A DNA stretch of 64,000 bases, taken from contig NZ_JUGR01000001.1 in assembly GCF_000800015.1 (NCBI RefSeq), forward strand, positions 1,736,001 to 1,800,000. Reading direction: 5' to 3'. The translations under genes were made by a program, and so were the position numbers. Source of the stretch: Terriglobus sp. TAA 43. GTDB lineage: Bacteria > Acidobacteriota > Terriglobia > Terriglobales > Acidobacteriaceae. The notes below the pieces were generated by a model. The model was not told where the DNA came from. It did no database searches and worked only from the letters and a program-made list of their open reading frames with translations. Below are positions 25,569 through 33,269 of this stretch, piece by piece; the first letter of the stretch is position 1, and the number at the start of each line of letters is the position of its first letter.

Positions 25569-26816
25569 TTATCCGGTAATGGCATGATCGGCGGGTGCAT
25601 CTTCGCCCGCCCATACCTTCTTCTGCGTCCACGCAGCATCCGCATCGGCCCAGAATGGATGGGAATGCGGTAGGCCCAACGGCAACCACGCAGCGCTACA
25701 GAGATACAGGCTTCCGGTGGAGATATACGTTTCGCCTAGCGATGGCTGATGACCTGCCAGACCAATCTGCAGCCAGCCCTTGCTGTCGAACGTACCTGCC
25801 GCATCCAGTGTCCGATGCTGTACCGCCGTCAGTGCTGCTCGCACCTGTGCAGGTTTTACATGTTCGTCCAGAAGTCCGCGTAACGAAACATCAGCAAGCA
25901 ACTGGAACGCCCCTGCGCGATAGGTGATGGAACGACCAAGCACGGGGAATGCGCCGTCTGGGCCGATCATTCGTTCCTGAATAGCCGCGTAACGTGTGGC
26001 ATGTTTCGCAATCTCCTCACGCATGTTCTTCCACACTGCAGCTTCATCCCCCAACACCTGCATCAACATCAGCAGATACGGTTGCATCACGTAGCTGTTG
26101 TAGTTATCCGCATGAAAGTCTGGCCCGTCACCGTAAAGGCCATCGCCTTTGTACCAGCTATGCAGTGAATTGAGCGCATAGGCGACACGCATCTTGTCGT
26201 AATCGGCCCCAAGGCGGAAGAGCAGCGCTTCATCCATCGCAGAAAACAGAACCCAGTTATTGAGACCAGTGAGTACCTTGCGTTCCGCGATCATCGCAGC
26301 GATGAGTTGCTGTTTTGTTTTTGGCGATAACGTGTCGATCAACTGCTTTGGTGCACGCAGCATGGCAAGCGCAAGAAACGATGCGTCCACCACGGTCTGC
26401 GAGGAATCGCCAAAGCGCATGTAATCCGGCGACGCAGGATCGACCGCCGATGCGATCGCCTCCTTCGCCATCGCACGATACCTTTCGCGCAGCTTTGTCT
26501 CAAGTGCGCTTTCACCCGCAACGGGATCAAGTTCGAGCCACGGTGCGAGACCCATCATCAATCGACCGAGCGCTTCAAGATGTGTCCCGATCGCGCGTTC
26601 TGCTTCGTGGCCTTTCACTGCTTCCACCGGCATGGTCTTGCGCAGTTCACGTTTCGATAACGCCGCGAGTACAGGCTCAGAAACTTTCTCGACCCAGTTA
26701 AGCCATTGCTCGCGTGTGCTGGTCGTACTGGAAACAGTTTGTGATGACTGTGCCTTGGAGAAAGCGGGAGCGATGGCGGCAAGTGTTGCGCTTCCGAGAA
26801 AGTTACGGCGATTCAT
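25569..26816 (-). CDS. DUF2264 protein (putative glycan-active enzyme)
   Basis: About 415 residues from the ATG at 26816. The N-terminus NRRNFLGSATLAAIAPAFSKA is a Tat-like or Sec export signal. The DUF2264 pattern is visible: LNNWVLFSAMDEALL, LHSWYKGDGLYGDGPDFHADNYNSYVMQPYLL and the GSLYLCSAAWLPLGLP segment, consistent with an (alpha/alpha)6 barrel. Members sit near polysaccharide-degradation genes and are presumed to act on uronic or plant cell-wall oligosaccharides; the exact reaction is not established. It converges on the GH1 gene, a functional neighbour in keeping with glycan use. Confidence 0.85.
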   Translation of the reverse strand: MNRRNFLGSATLAAIAPAFSKAQSSQTVSSTTSTREQWLNWVEKVSEPVLAALSKRELRKTMPVEAVKGHEAERAIGTHLEALGRLMMGLAPWLELDPVAGESALETKLRERYRAMAKEAIASAVDPASPDYMRFGDSSQTVVDASFLALAMLRAPKQLIDTLSPKTKQQLIAAMIAERKVLTGLNNWVLFSAMDEALLFRLGADYDKMRVAYALNSLHSWYKGDGLYGDGPDFHADNYNSYVMQPYLLMLMQVLGDEAAVWKNMREEIAKHATRYAAIQERMIGPDGAFPVLGRSITYRAGAFQLLADVSLRGLLDEHVKPAQVRAALTAVQHRTLDAAGTFDSKGWLQIGLAGHQPSLGETYISTGSLYLCSAAWLPLGLPHSHPFWADADAAWTQKKVWAGEDAPADHAITG

Positions 26817-27058
26817 CTTCGGTTGTTGTCCTCGTGTGCAGCATCCTACCGCGTGCATTTGGTAGCTTGCACGTTGCACATTCAAACGCACCTATCGCAG
26901 CGGAAGACATGCCTTGGCGACTTGTTGAGGCTTTCTGCCGGTGAAATAGATGTTTTTACAGCGAATATAAGGTGAAGAAAGGCAACTGTTTTCTGCTCAC
27001 GAAATCTTCATAAAACCCGCGTCCCGACTGGCGAAAACGCGATACACTGGTAGACGTT

Positions 27059-28120
27059 ATGTCAACGAAACAGGAACTCCTCCAGAACCCGATCCAGCAC
27101 ATCGACATCAAGCAGCACAACGTTGTCGCACTGGTTGATGCCATGAACCACATGGCTTACTCTTCCCGCGACCTTGCACGCGCTGCCACGATTTACGACA
27201 TGATGCTGCGCGACACCGAGTGCGGCGTCATCCTCTGCCTCGCCGGATCGCTGATCTCTGCGGGCCTGCAGCAGGTCATCATCGACCTGCTGCGCAACAA
27301 CATGGTGGACGCTATCGTCTCCACCGGCGCAAACATCGTTGACCAGGACTTCTTTGAAGCTCTCGGATTCAAGCACTACGTTGCCGGCGAAGAGTACAAG
27401 TACGGCGCGGGCGACGCTGAGCTGCGCGAAATGATGATCGACCGCATCTATGACACGTTCATCGATGAGGAAGAGCTGCGCATCTGCGACGAAACGACCG
27501 AGAAGATCATCAACGGCATGAAGCCGGGTGCGTACTCCTCGCGTGAGTTCATCAAGGAAATGGGCAAGTACCTGGCCGAGAACGGCCGCACGCCCAAGAA
27601 CGGCAACGAAGACTCCATCGTCCTTGCTGCCTATGAGCTGAACATCCCCATCTTCTGCCCCGCATTCTCTGACTGCTCGTTCGGCTTCGGCATCGTGGCT
27701 CACCAGCACGCTCGCCAGGGCAAGCCCATGTGCTCGATTGACAGCGGCAAGGACTTCTACGAACTGACCCAGCTGAAGATTCAGAACCCGACCACCGGCC
27801 TGCTGATGATCGGCGGCGGCGTTCCGAAGAACTTCGCGCAGGACATCGTGGTGGCTGCGGACATTCTGGGCGTGGAAGCTTCCATGCACAAGTACGCCAT
27901 CCAGATCACGGTTGCTGACGCACGCGACGGCGCTCTTTCCGGCTCGACCCTGAAGGAAGCTTCTTCGTGGGGCAAGGTCGACCTGACCTGGGAGCAGATG
28001 GTGTACAGCGAGGCGACCATCGCCCTGCCGCTGATCGCCGGTTATGCGTACCACAAGAAGGCTTACGCAGCCCGCACCGCCAAGGCCTTTGCCCAGGTGC
28101 TTGAGCCGGTCACGGCGTAA
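27059..28120 (+). CDS. Deoxyhypusine synthase-family protein
   Basis: 353 residues matching the DHS fold: NAD-binding segments GVILCLAGSLISAGL and VSTGANI, CPAFSDCSFGFGIV, GGGVPKNF and the active-site region STLKEASSWGKVDL with the catalytic lysine at about 306. Eukaryotic and archaeal DHS transfers aminobutyl from spermidine to eIF5A/aIF5A. Bacteria lack that partner; bacterial members are linked to polyamine-type chemistry (homospermidine-like) but not all are characterised. The usual Asp/Glu-rich DEAVSWGK is here LKEASSWGK. Monocistronic, followed by a hairpin at 28144-28167. Confidence 0.88.
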   Translation: MSTKQELLQNPIQHIDIKQHNVVALVDAMNHMAYSSRDLARAATIYDMMLRDTECGVILCLAGSLISAGLQQVIIDLLRNNMVDAIVSTGANIVDQDFFEALGFKHYVAGEEYKYGAGDAELREMMIDRIYDTFIDEEELRICDETTEKIINGMKPGAYSSREFIKEMGKYLAENGRTPKNGNEDSIVLAAYELNIPIFCPAFSDCSFGFGIVAHQHARQGKPMCSIDSGKDFYELTQLKIQNPTTGLLMIGGGVPKNFAQDIVVAADILGVEASMHKYAIQITVADARDGALSGSTLKEASSWGKVDLTWEQMVYSEATIALPLIAGYAYHKKAYAARTAKAFAQVLEPVTA

Positions 28121-28143
28121 GAGCATCCTCCGTAGGAAAATCG

Positions 28144-28167
28144 ACGGCGGCCCTTCGGGGTCGCCGT
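28144..28167 (+). terminator. Terminator after the deoxyhypusine synthase gene
   Basis: Stem ACGGCG-g-CCC / GGG-t-CGCCGT with a UUCG tetraloop (28154-28157) and one G-U pair, followed by a short T-rich run (TTCTTGCT). It separates the DHS gene from the response regulator gene. Confidence 0.7.
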
Positions 28168-28280
28168 TCTTGCTATTGCCTCGCATTCCCAGATTGCAAC
28201 TGACCACACCAGAAGAGTCCGATATCCCACAGAAGCTGCATGACGCGCGCCTTCCAGCAGCCGTAAGATTGTCTTCGACG

Positions 28281-28664
28281 ATGCATCGCATTCTGCTGAT
28301 TGACGACGAAGACGATATTCGAGAGGTGGCTTCGCTCACTCTGGAAGTGACTGCGGGTTGGCGTGTGCTCACAGCGGACTCCGGCACCGCTGGCATTCGC
28401 GCAGCACTAGCTGAAAAACCGGAAGCCATCCTGATGGATGTGATGATGCCCGAGATGGACGGCCCGACCACCTTCCGTGAAATGCAGAAAATCCCGGAAC
28501 TGGCGAACATTCCCGTCATCCTTCTGACGGCTAAGGTACAAGGTGTCGATCAGCGACGGTTTTCCGACCTGGGTGTGGCCGCAGTCTTATTCAAACCCTT
28601 TGATCCCATGACACTGGCCCAACAGATTGCCGAAGTACTGCACTGGGATAGTGTGGCCGCCTAG
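28281..28664 (+). CDS. Single-domain response regulator (CheY-like)
   Basis: 127 residues, one receiver domain with no output domain. Acidic pocket Asp8/Asp9, phosphoacceptor Asp53 in LMDVMMPEMDG, Thr83 in ILLTAK and Lys105 in LFKPFDP are all present, so it should be phosphorylatable. The ATG at 28281 matches the family start; the longer frame upstream lies in the terminator region. The Hpt gene follows 2 bp later, so the two form a phosphorelay module. No histidine kinase is adjacent. Confidence 0.9.
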   Translation: MHRILLIDDEDDIREVASLTLEVTAGWRVLTADSGTAGIRAALAEKPEAILMDVMMPEMDGPTTFREMQKIPELANIPVILLTAKVQGVDQRRFSDLGVAAVLFKPFDPMTLAQQIAEVLHWDSVAA

Positions 28665-28666
28665 CC

Positions 28667-28990
28667 ATGGAAGAAGTCCCCATGCAGGCGGCGCTGGCCG
28701 CCATCTGGAAGAAAAACCTGCATCAGACACGCGACCGCTTAACCCTGCTACAGCGTGCAGCAGACCACCTCAGCACGACTCGAACGCTTGAAGAAGATCT
28801 GCGAGGTGAGGCCGTTTCCACGGCTCATAAGATGGCCGGTTCGTTGGGAATGTTCGGATTGCACAGCGCTACCGAAGCTGCACGCGCAGTTGAACAATCG
28901 CTCGATCACAATGGCCTTCCACAACCGGAACGACTGCAGGAACAAGTGGACGCGTTGACAGCAATCCTCGCCCCACACCTGTCCGATTGA
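28667..28990 (+). CDS. Hpt-domain phosphotransfer protein
   Basis: 107 residues of all-helical composition. The Hpt signature is AHKMAGSLGMFG with the phosphoacceptor His at 54. It follows the receiver gene with a 2-bp gap. In multi-step phosphorelays Hpt proteins shuttle phosphate between receivers; here the partner kinase and final regulator are encoded elsewhere. Confidence 0.85.
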   Translation: MEEVPMQAALAAIWKKNLHQTRDRLTLLQRAADHLSTTRTLEEDLRGEAVSTAHKMAGSLGMFGLHSATEAARAVEQSLDHNGLPQPERLQEQVDALTAILAPHLSD

Positions 28991-29046
28991 ACAGGGTCAT
29001 AAAATATTGCGCCGACCGATAGTGTTTTCGTGCTAATCCTACTGGC

Positions 29047-29385
29047 ATGATTCTTCATGCTTTGTTGGTATGGCTCCTGAGTGCGCTTGCGCTGGTTGTT
29101 GCAGCGTACCTCCTTCCTTCGGTGGAGATCGATTCTTTTGGCACAGCGCTGATTGCTGCCGTGCTGATCGGCCTGCTGAACGCAACGCTGGGCTTTCTCA
29201 TCCGCCTGGTGGCATTTCCCATCACGTGGCTGCTCCCCGGCTTGATGTACCTGATCTGCGACGCCATCATGATCTACATCGTGTCGCGTTTTGTGCGAGG
29301 GTTTTCCGTGAAGAACTTCACGGCGGCATTTCTCTGCGCGCTGGTCGTTGCCGTGGTGAACGTTCTTCTTTCGTACATCGTGTAA
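29047..29385 (+). CDS. Phage holin-family (PF04020-like) four-helix membrane protein
   Basis: 112 residues, almost all hydrophobic, with four transmembrane helices. The pattern ALLIWLL..ALALVVAAYLLPSVEIDSFGTALIAAVLIGLLNATLG (given here in parts) matches the widespread small membrane family annotated as phage holin superfamily IV. The name does not imply a phage; there are no other phage genes. Function in bacteria is unknown. Confidence 0.82.
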   Translation: MILHALLVWLLSALALVVAAYLLPSVEIDSFGTALIAAVLIGLLNATLGFLIRLVAFPITWLLPGLMYLICDAIMIYIVSRFVRGFSVKNFTAAFLCALVVAVVNVLLSYIV

Positions 29386-29415
29386 TGACGGGCGGGGGCA
29401 CGGTAGACTCGGTCT

Positions 29416-30450
29416 ATGAAGGCTGTTGGCTACCACACCCCCCTACCCATCGAAGACCCAGACGCATTGCTGGACATTGAACTTGAGATGCCCACAGCGC
29501 GTGACCGTGACCTGTTGGTAGAGGTCCGCGCGATCTCCGTGAACCCCGTCGATATTAAGCAGCGCAAAAGCGCGAAGCCCGACGCGGGCAAAGAGTACAA
29601 AGTGCTGGGCTGGGATTGCGCAGGCGTCGTTGTGGGCACGGGCAAGCTGACCTCAATGTTCAAGAAGGGCGATGAGGTCTACTACTCCGGTTGCATTGCT
29701 CGGCAGGGTGCGAATGCGCAGTTTCATTCTGTAGACGAACGCATCGTTGCGATCAAGCCAAAGAGATTGAGCTTTGCACAAGCTGCCGCACTTCCGCTTA
29801 CTTCGCTCACAGCCTGGGAGATTCTGTTCGATCGCTTTGGCGTGGAGCAGCGTCGCATTGGCTATGGAGCCCCTCGTAAGGGATCGATTCTGATCATTGG
29901 CGCTGCGGGCGGTGTGGGTTCAATGCTGATGCAGATCGCATCGCACATGACGCCGCTGACTGTTGTCGCAACAGCTTCGCGCCCTGAGACTGCCGAATGG
30001 TGCCGCCAGATGGGTGCGGATTATGTCATTGACCATCATCGCGACATCCGCACACAGATGCAGGAGCTGGGACTGGGCGAGGTGGAATACATTGCCCTGC
30101 TCTCCGCAACGGATACGCATTATCCCGGCATCGCAGAACTGCTTGCGCCACAGGGAAAGATCGCCATCATTGACGATCCGCAAAAGCCAGTGGATGCGCG
30201 TCCTCTGAAGCGCAAGAGTGCGTCCATCTGTTGGGAGTTCATGTTCACGCGCAGCTACTACGAGACGCCGGACATCCTTCGCCAACATGATTCGCTCACC
30301 GAAGTCAGCAAGCTGATGGACCTGGGCACTCTGAAGACCACCATGACGAAGAGCTATGGCACGATCAATGCGCAGAATCTGAAGATGGCGCATGCATGGA
30401 TTGAAAGCGGACGTTCCATTGGCAAGATCGTGCTGGAAGGCTGGGAGTAA
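29416..30450 (+). CDS. Zinc-type/quinone-oxidoreductase-like medium-chain dehydrogenase
   Basis: 344 residues of the MDR superfamily. MKAVGYHTPLPIEDPDALLDIELE and ISVNPVDIKQRK define the 'zinc-binding alcohol dehydrogenase family' subgroup. The nucleotide site is SILIIGAAGGVGSM (about 155). There is no zinc-ligand set of the classical ADH type, so this group is likely an NADPH-dependent quinone or enone reductase. The start of the next gene overlaps its stop (TAATG), suggesting coupled translation. Confidence 0.88.
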   Translation: MKAVGYHTPLPIEDPDALLDIELEMPTARDRDLLVEVRAISVNPVDIKQRKSAKPDAGKEYKVLGWDCAGVVVGTGKLTSMFKKGDEVYYSGCIARQGANAQFHSVDERIVAIKPKRLSFAQAAALPLTSLTAWEILFDRFGVEQRRIGYGAPRKGSILIIGAAGGVGSMLMQIASHMTPLTVVATASRPETAEWCRQMGADYVIDHHRDIRTQMQELGLGEVEYIALLSATDTHYPGIAELLAPQGKIAIIDDPQKPVDARPLKRKSASICWEFMFTRSYYETPDILRQHDSLTEVSKLMDLGTLKTTMTKSYGTINAQNLKMAHAWIESGRSIGKIVLEGWE

Positions 30451-30947
30451 TGATCAGCAAACGCGTGCCGCTGTTTGATCCGGCGGCACAACCATCGTCA
30501 TGGAACCAGCGCATCGGTGCGAGTGACTTCGCCGTGCATTACTCCAGCTTTCCGGACGGCTTTACTGGCTCACCATACTGCGACGTGTTCGCCTCTGCAG
30601 CGGAAGCAGAAGCCTATGCGCAGAACTATGTGATCGACCATCCGCAGGTTCGATGCCGCGTGTATGACGCACACGGCTTGGTGGGTGCACCGTTGTTTGA
30701 AGTGGCAGGCAAGTCCTTCAAAGGCGAAAGCAATCTAAGCCAGTTCCGGCGCTGGGGTGGCAGTGTTCTGTTTGTCGTGGGATCCATCCTGTTCTCCATC
30801 GACGTCTTTCAGGACTACCGATTGCTATGGCCTTCCACCATTGGTTCCCGCCTTGCAATTCCCGGCGCGCTGTTGCTGGTAACAGAGGGACTCGTGGTGC
30901 TTACTGCGCGACACAACGCGAAAAAGAAAGCTGCGGCAGCTGCGTAA
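30450..30947 (+). CDS. Two-helix membrane protein of unknown function
   Basis: 165 residues. The N-terminal 100 residues form a soluble alpha/beta-looking domain (SPYCDVFASAAEAEAYAQNYVI) and are followed by two transmembrane helices (about 107-125 and 130-155) and a short basic/Ala tail. No named family. Its ATG overlaps the dehydrogenase stop codon and the antiporter gene follows 6 bp later, so the three are likely one operon. Confidence 0.65.
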   Translation: MISKRVPLFDPAAQPSSWNQRIGASDFAVHYSSFPDGFTGSPYCDVFASAAEAEAYAQNYVIDHPQVRCRVYDAHGLVGAPLFEVAGKSFKGESNLSQFRRWGGSVLFVVGSILFSIDVFQDYRLLWPSTIGSRLAIPGALLLVTEGLVVLTARHNAKKKAAAAA

Positions 30948-30953
30948 GAGCGC

Positions 30954-32186
30954 ATGAACCCTCTTCTCGTTTCCATGCTGGTGGTGTTGTCCACGACTCT
31001 TGTATGTGGATGGATTGCTCGCAGGCTTGGGCAGGCCAGCGTGATCGGCGAAATGGCCGGGGGCATCTTGCTGGGGCCTACGTTGCTTGGTCGACTCATG
31101 CCTTCCACTTGGCATGCACTCTTTACGCCTGCAACGCTTAGCGCATTTGATGTGCTAAGCACACTCGGCCTGGTGCTGTATCTGTTTCTGATTGGCAGTT
31201 CACTTGACTACAGCCACATGCATCAGCAGAAGAAGACCGCTGCTGCCGCAGGGCTGGCAAGCCTGCTGTTGCCATTTGCATTGGGTGTCATGGTGGCAAA
31301 GCCAACCATGACACGCTTCCCCACTTCGGTCGCGCTACTTCCGTTCACATTGTTCCTTGGCATCTCGCTCAGCATCACAGCATTTCCTGTGCTCGCAAGA
31401 ATCCTGGAAGAACGCGGGCTCACAGCCACACCGTTGGGTGTAACAGCGCTGCTGTGCGCTGCAGCCGATGATGTATGTGCATGGATGTTGCTCGCGGTAG
31501 CCATGTCCATCATGCCGCACAACGGCAGCGCACTCTCCATGCCGGTGCGCATGATGCTGTTCGCCGCGTATCTACTGGTGATGCTTGTAGTGACGCGCTT
31601 CGCACAAGCCATTGCGAATCGGCACAATGAACGTTCGCTTTCTGCATCGATCGTTGCAGGCTCAGTGTTGGTGGCATTGCTCTCCGCTGCAACTACGGAT
31701 GCGCTTGGACTCCATTCATTGTTTGGAGCATTCGTTGCAGGCCTCGCGTTCCCACGCATTCCAAAATGGCAGAAGACACTCAACGATTCGTTACAGGTGC
31801 CGGTCACATCGTTGTTGCTGCCGTTTTTCTTTGCGCTCACAGGGCTTCGCACGCGTCTGGATCTGTTGCAAGGCAGCGGAGTGTTTTCGTGGACACTACT
31901 GCTCTTGCTTCTCGCTGTTGTGGGCAAGATTGGTGGCGGCGTTATTGCGGCAAGGCCACTCGGCGAATCATGGCGCAACGCATTTGCGCTTGGCGCCATG
32001 CTAAACACGCGCGGGCTTGTTGAGTTGATCGTGCTGAATATCGCTTACATGCAGGGCGTATTCGGCCCGGCATTGTTTGCAGCACTGGTCGTTGTCGCGC
32101 TGGTGACCACGATCATGACTTCGCCATTGCTAACGCTGTTGCGCATTCGTAATCACAGCAACAAGGCGCAGTTCATTTCCTCTTAG
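30954..32186 (+). CDS. CPA2-type Na+(K+)/H+ antiporter
   Basis: 410 residues with about 12-13 transmembrane helices of the Kef/CPA2 type. Visible landmarks: GEMAGGILLGPTLLGRL, SLSITAFPVLARILEERGL, AAADDVCAWMLLA (acidic pair likely the ion-binding site) and the C-terminal LNTRGLVELIVLNIAYMQG. There is no C-terminal RCK/KTN domain. It probably exchanges protons for Na+ or K+; the ion cannot be fixed from sequence. Last gene of the dehydrogenase-membrane protein-antiporter group. Confidence 0.88.
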   Translation: MNPLLVSMLVVLSTTLVCGWIARRLGQASVIGEMAGGILLGPTLLGRLMPSTWHALFTPATLSAFDVLSTLGLVLYLFLIGSSLDYSHMHQQKKTAAAAGLASLLLPFALGVMVAKPTMTRFPTSVALLPFTLFLGISLSITAFPVLARILEERGLTATPLGVTALLCAAADDVCAWMLLAVAMSIMPHNGSALSMPVRMMLFAAYLLVMLVVTRFAQAIANRHNERSLSASIVAGSVLVALLSAATTDALGLHSLFGAFVAGLAFPRIPKWQKTLNDSLQVPVTSLLLPFFFALTGLRTRLDLLQGSGVFSWTLLLLLLAVVGKIGGGVIAARPLGESWRNAFALGAMLNTRGLVELIVLNIAYMQGVFGPALFAALVVVALVTTIMTSPLLTLLRIRNHSNKAQFISS

Positions 32187-32252
32187 TCGACCTGTGTTCC
32201 ACGAGGAATTGCACTACAGCTTCAGCGAGGAATAGGAATGCGTGTCTGACTT

Positions 32253-32663
32253 CTACCTGTTCTTTGCTTGTGGTTTCTTCGCCGAACGATTGATCACGCT
32301 GTCCGTATCAACGTTGTCCAGCTTATATTTCAATGCAAGCTTTGACGTATCTTCCGCAGAGATAGAGCTGGCGCCTGCAACAATTTTCGAGTAACTATTG
32401 GAGGGAATAACCTGCTTTAACTCGTATGAGCTTTCTGAAGGAAGCGATGCACGCTTATTGACAAGCAGCTTGGCCGTACTGTCATCCAGGCCGAATATGC
32501 TGGTGAGCTCGTTTTGATCTGACTTAAAAAGGGCTGCCGTTTGACATGGCTTCAGACACGCAGCAGGTGTGATTGGAAAGTGAGTACAGTCGCAGCCCCA
32601 GGCCATAGGAACCAAGGAGAGGCAACCGGCGAAAAGTACGACAAACGCATATTTTCCGACCAT
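32253..32663 (-). CDS. Exported protein with helix-hairpin-helix-like segment, unknown
   Basis: 136 residues. A signal sequence (about 1-23) is followed by a Cys-rich mature N-terminus with four cysteines in 20 residues (CDCTHF...CLKPC), then LTSIFGLDDSTAKLLVNKRASLPSES, which resembles the DNA- or protein-binding HhH of ComEA-type proteins, and a second copy-like stretch (EDTSKLALKYKLDNVDTDSVI). Local composition is AT-richer than its flanks. No confident family. It is 6 bp downstream of the next minus-strand gene, so likely the second gene of a pair. Confidence 0.6.
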   Translation of the reverse strand: MVGKYAFVVLFAGCLSLVPMAWGCDCTHFPITPAACLKPCQTAALFKSDQNELTSIFGLDDSTAKLLVNKRASLPSESSYELKQVIPSNSYSKIVAGASSISAEDTSKLALKYKLDNVDTDSVINRSAKKPQAKNR

Positions 32664-32669
32664 TACTAT

Positions 32670-33146
32670 TTACTCCTTATTGAAAATCCACCACATCAGA
32701 TAGGCAAATATCCATAGTCCAAAGAGGCATAATCCTACCTCCATCCGGAATATTTGCGCATAGGCATCACTATTGAGGGCAGCCTCCAGCTTATCCAGAC
32801 TGCCGTTGTGTGAATAAAGAGCCGCCAGATATACGCTCTGGACTCTCGTTCCCGAATAGATCGACAAAGAGAGAAACACCCAGGCCGGCACAAAAGCCAG
32901 ATACGTGCTTCGAAACCAAAGCGACTTAGGACGGTAATAGCTCGTGCTCAGAATAGCCAGGATCGATCCACCAATCATAACCAAGGCCCAGGACGTCAGA
33001 GTATTGCTAAGGCTAACTGCGGCTTCAAATATCTTCAGATCCCGCTCGGGCTTTACAGTCGTCGCCTGCGAAACCGCGGCTCTCATCCATCCCTCGACTA
33101 CAAAAAGAACGGGGATAGCACCCACGTGAATGCGGTTGGTATTCAT
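32670..33146 (-). CDS. Membrane protein of unknown function in an AT-rich patch
   Basis: 158 residues with three transmembrane segments (about 50-75, 85-105, 135-155) and a single soluble loop. The composition, codon use and intergenic spacers are AT-richer than the flanking genes. No family recognised. It is followed 6 bp later by the exported HhH-like gene, so the two may be one transcript. The AT bias raises possible acquisition, but no mobile-element remnants are seen. Confidence 0.6.
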   Translation of the reverse strand: MNTNRIHVGAIPVLFVVEGWMRAAVSQATTVKPERDLKIFEAAVSLSNTLTSWALVMIGGSILAILSTSYYRPKSLWFRSTYLAFVPAWVFLSLSIYSGTRVQSVYLAALYSHNGSLDKLEAALNSDAYAQIFRMEVGLCLFGLWIFAYLMWWIFNKE

Positions 33147-33269
33147 GAGACCAACACTAATGAAGATTTCGCAGCCAGGTAAAGCTTAAAAATCACCATT
33201 TGTAATAGCGTTGCGAGAATGGCGAACTGCGCACATGTTCCGATTTTATTCCACTGCGCATACAGGATT

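Noticed and set aside
27062-28519. 485-residue minus-strand open frame opposite the deoxyhypusine synthase gene
   Set aside because: Shadow frame across two plus-strand genes with intact domain motifs; it crosses a terminator.
29047-29385. Possible prophage remnant because of the holin-family name
   Set aside because: No integrase, lysin or structural genes are present; this membrane family is widespread in bacterial chromosomes.
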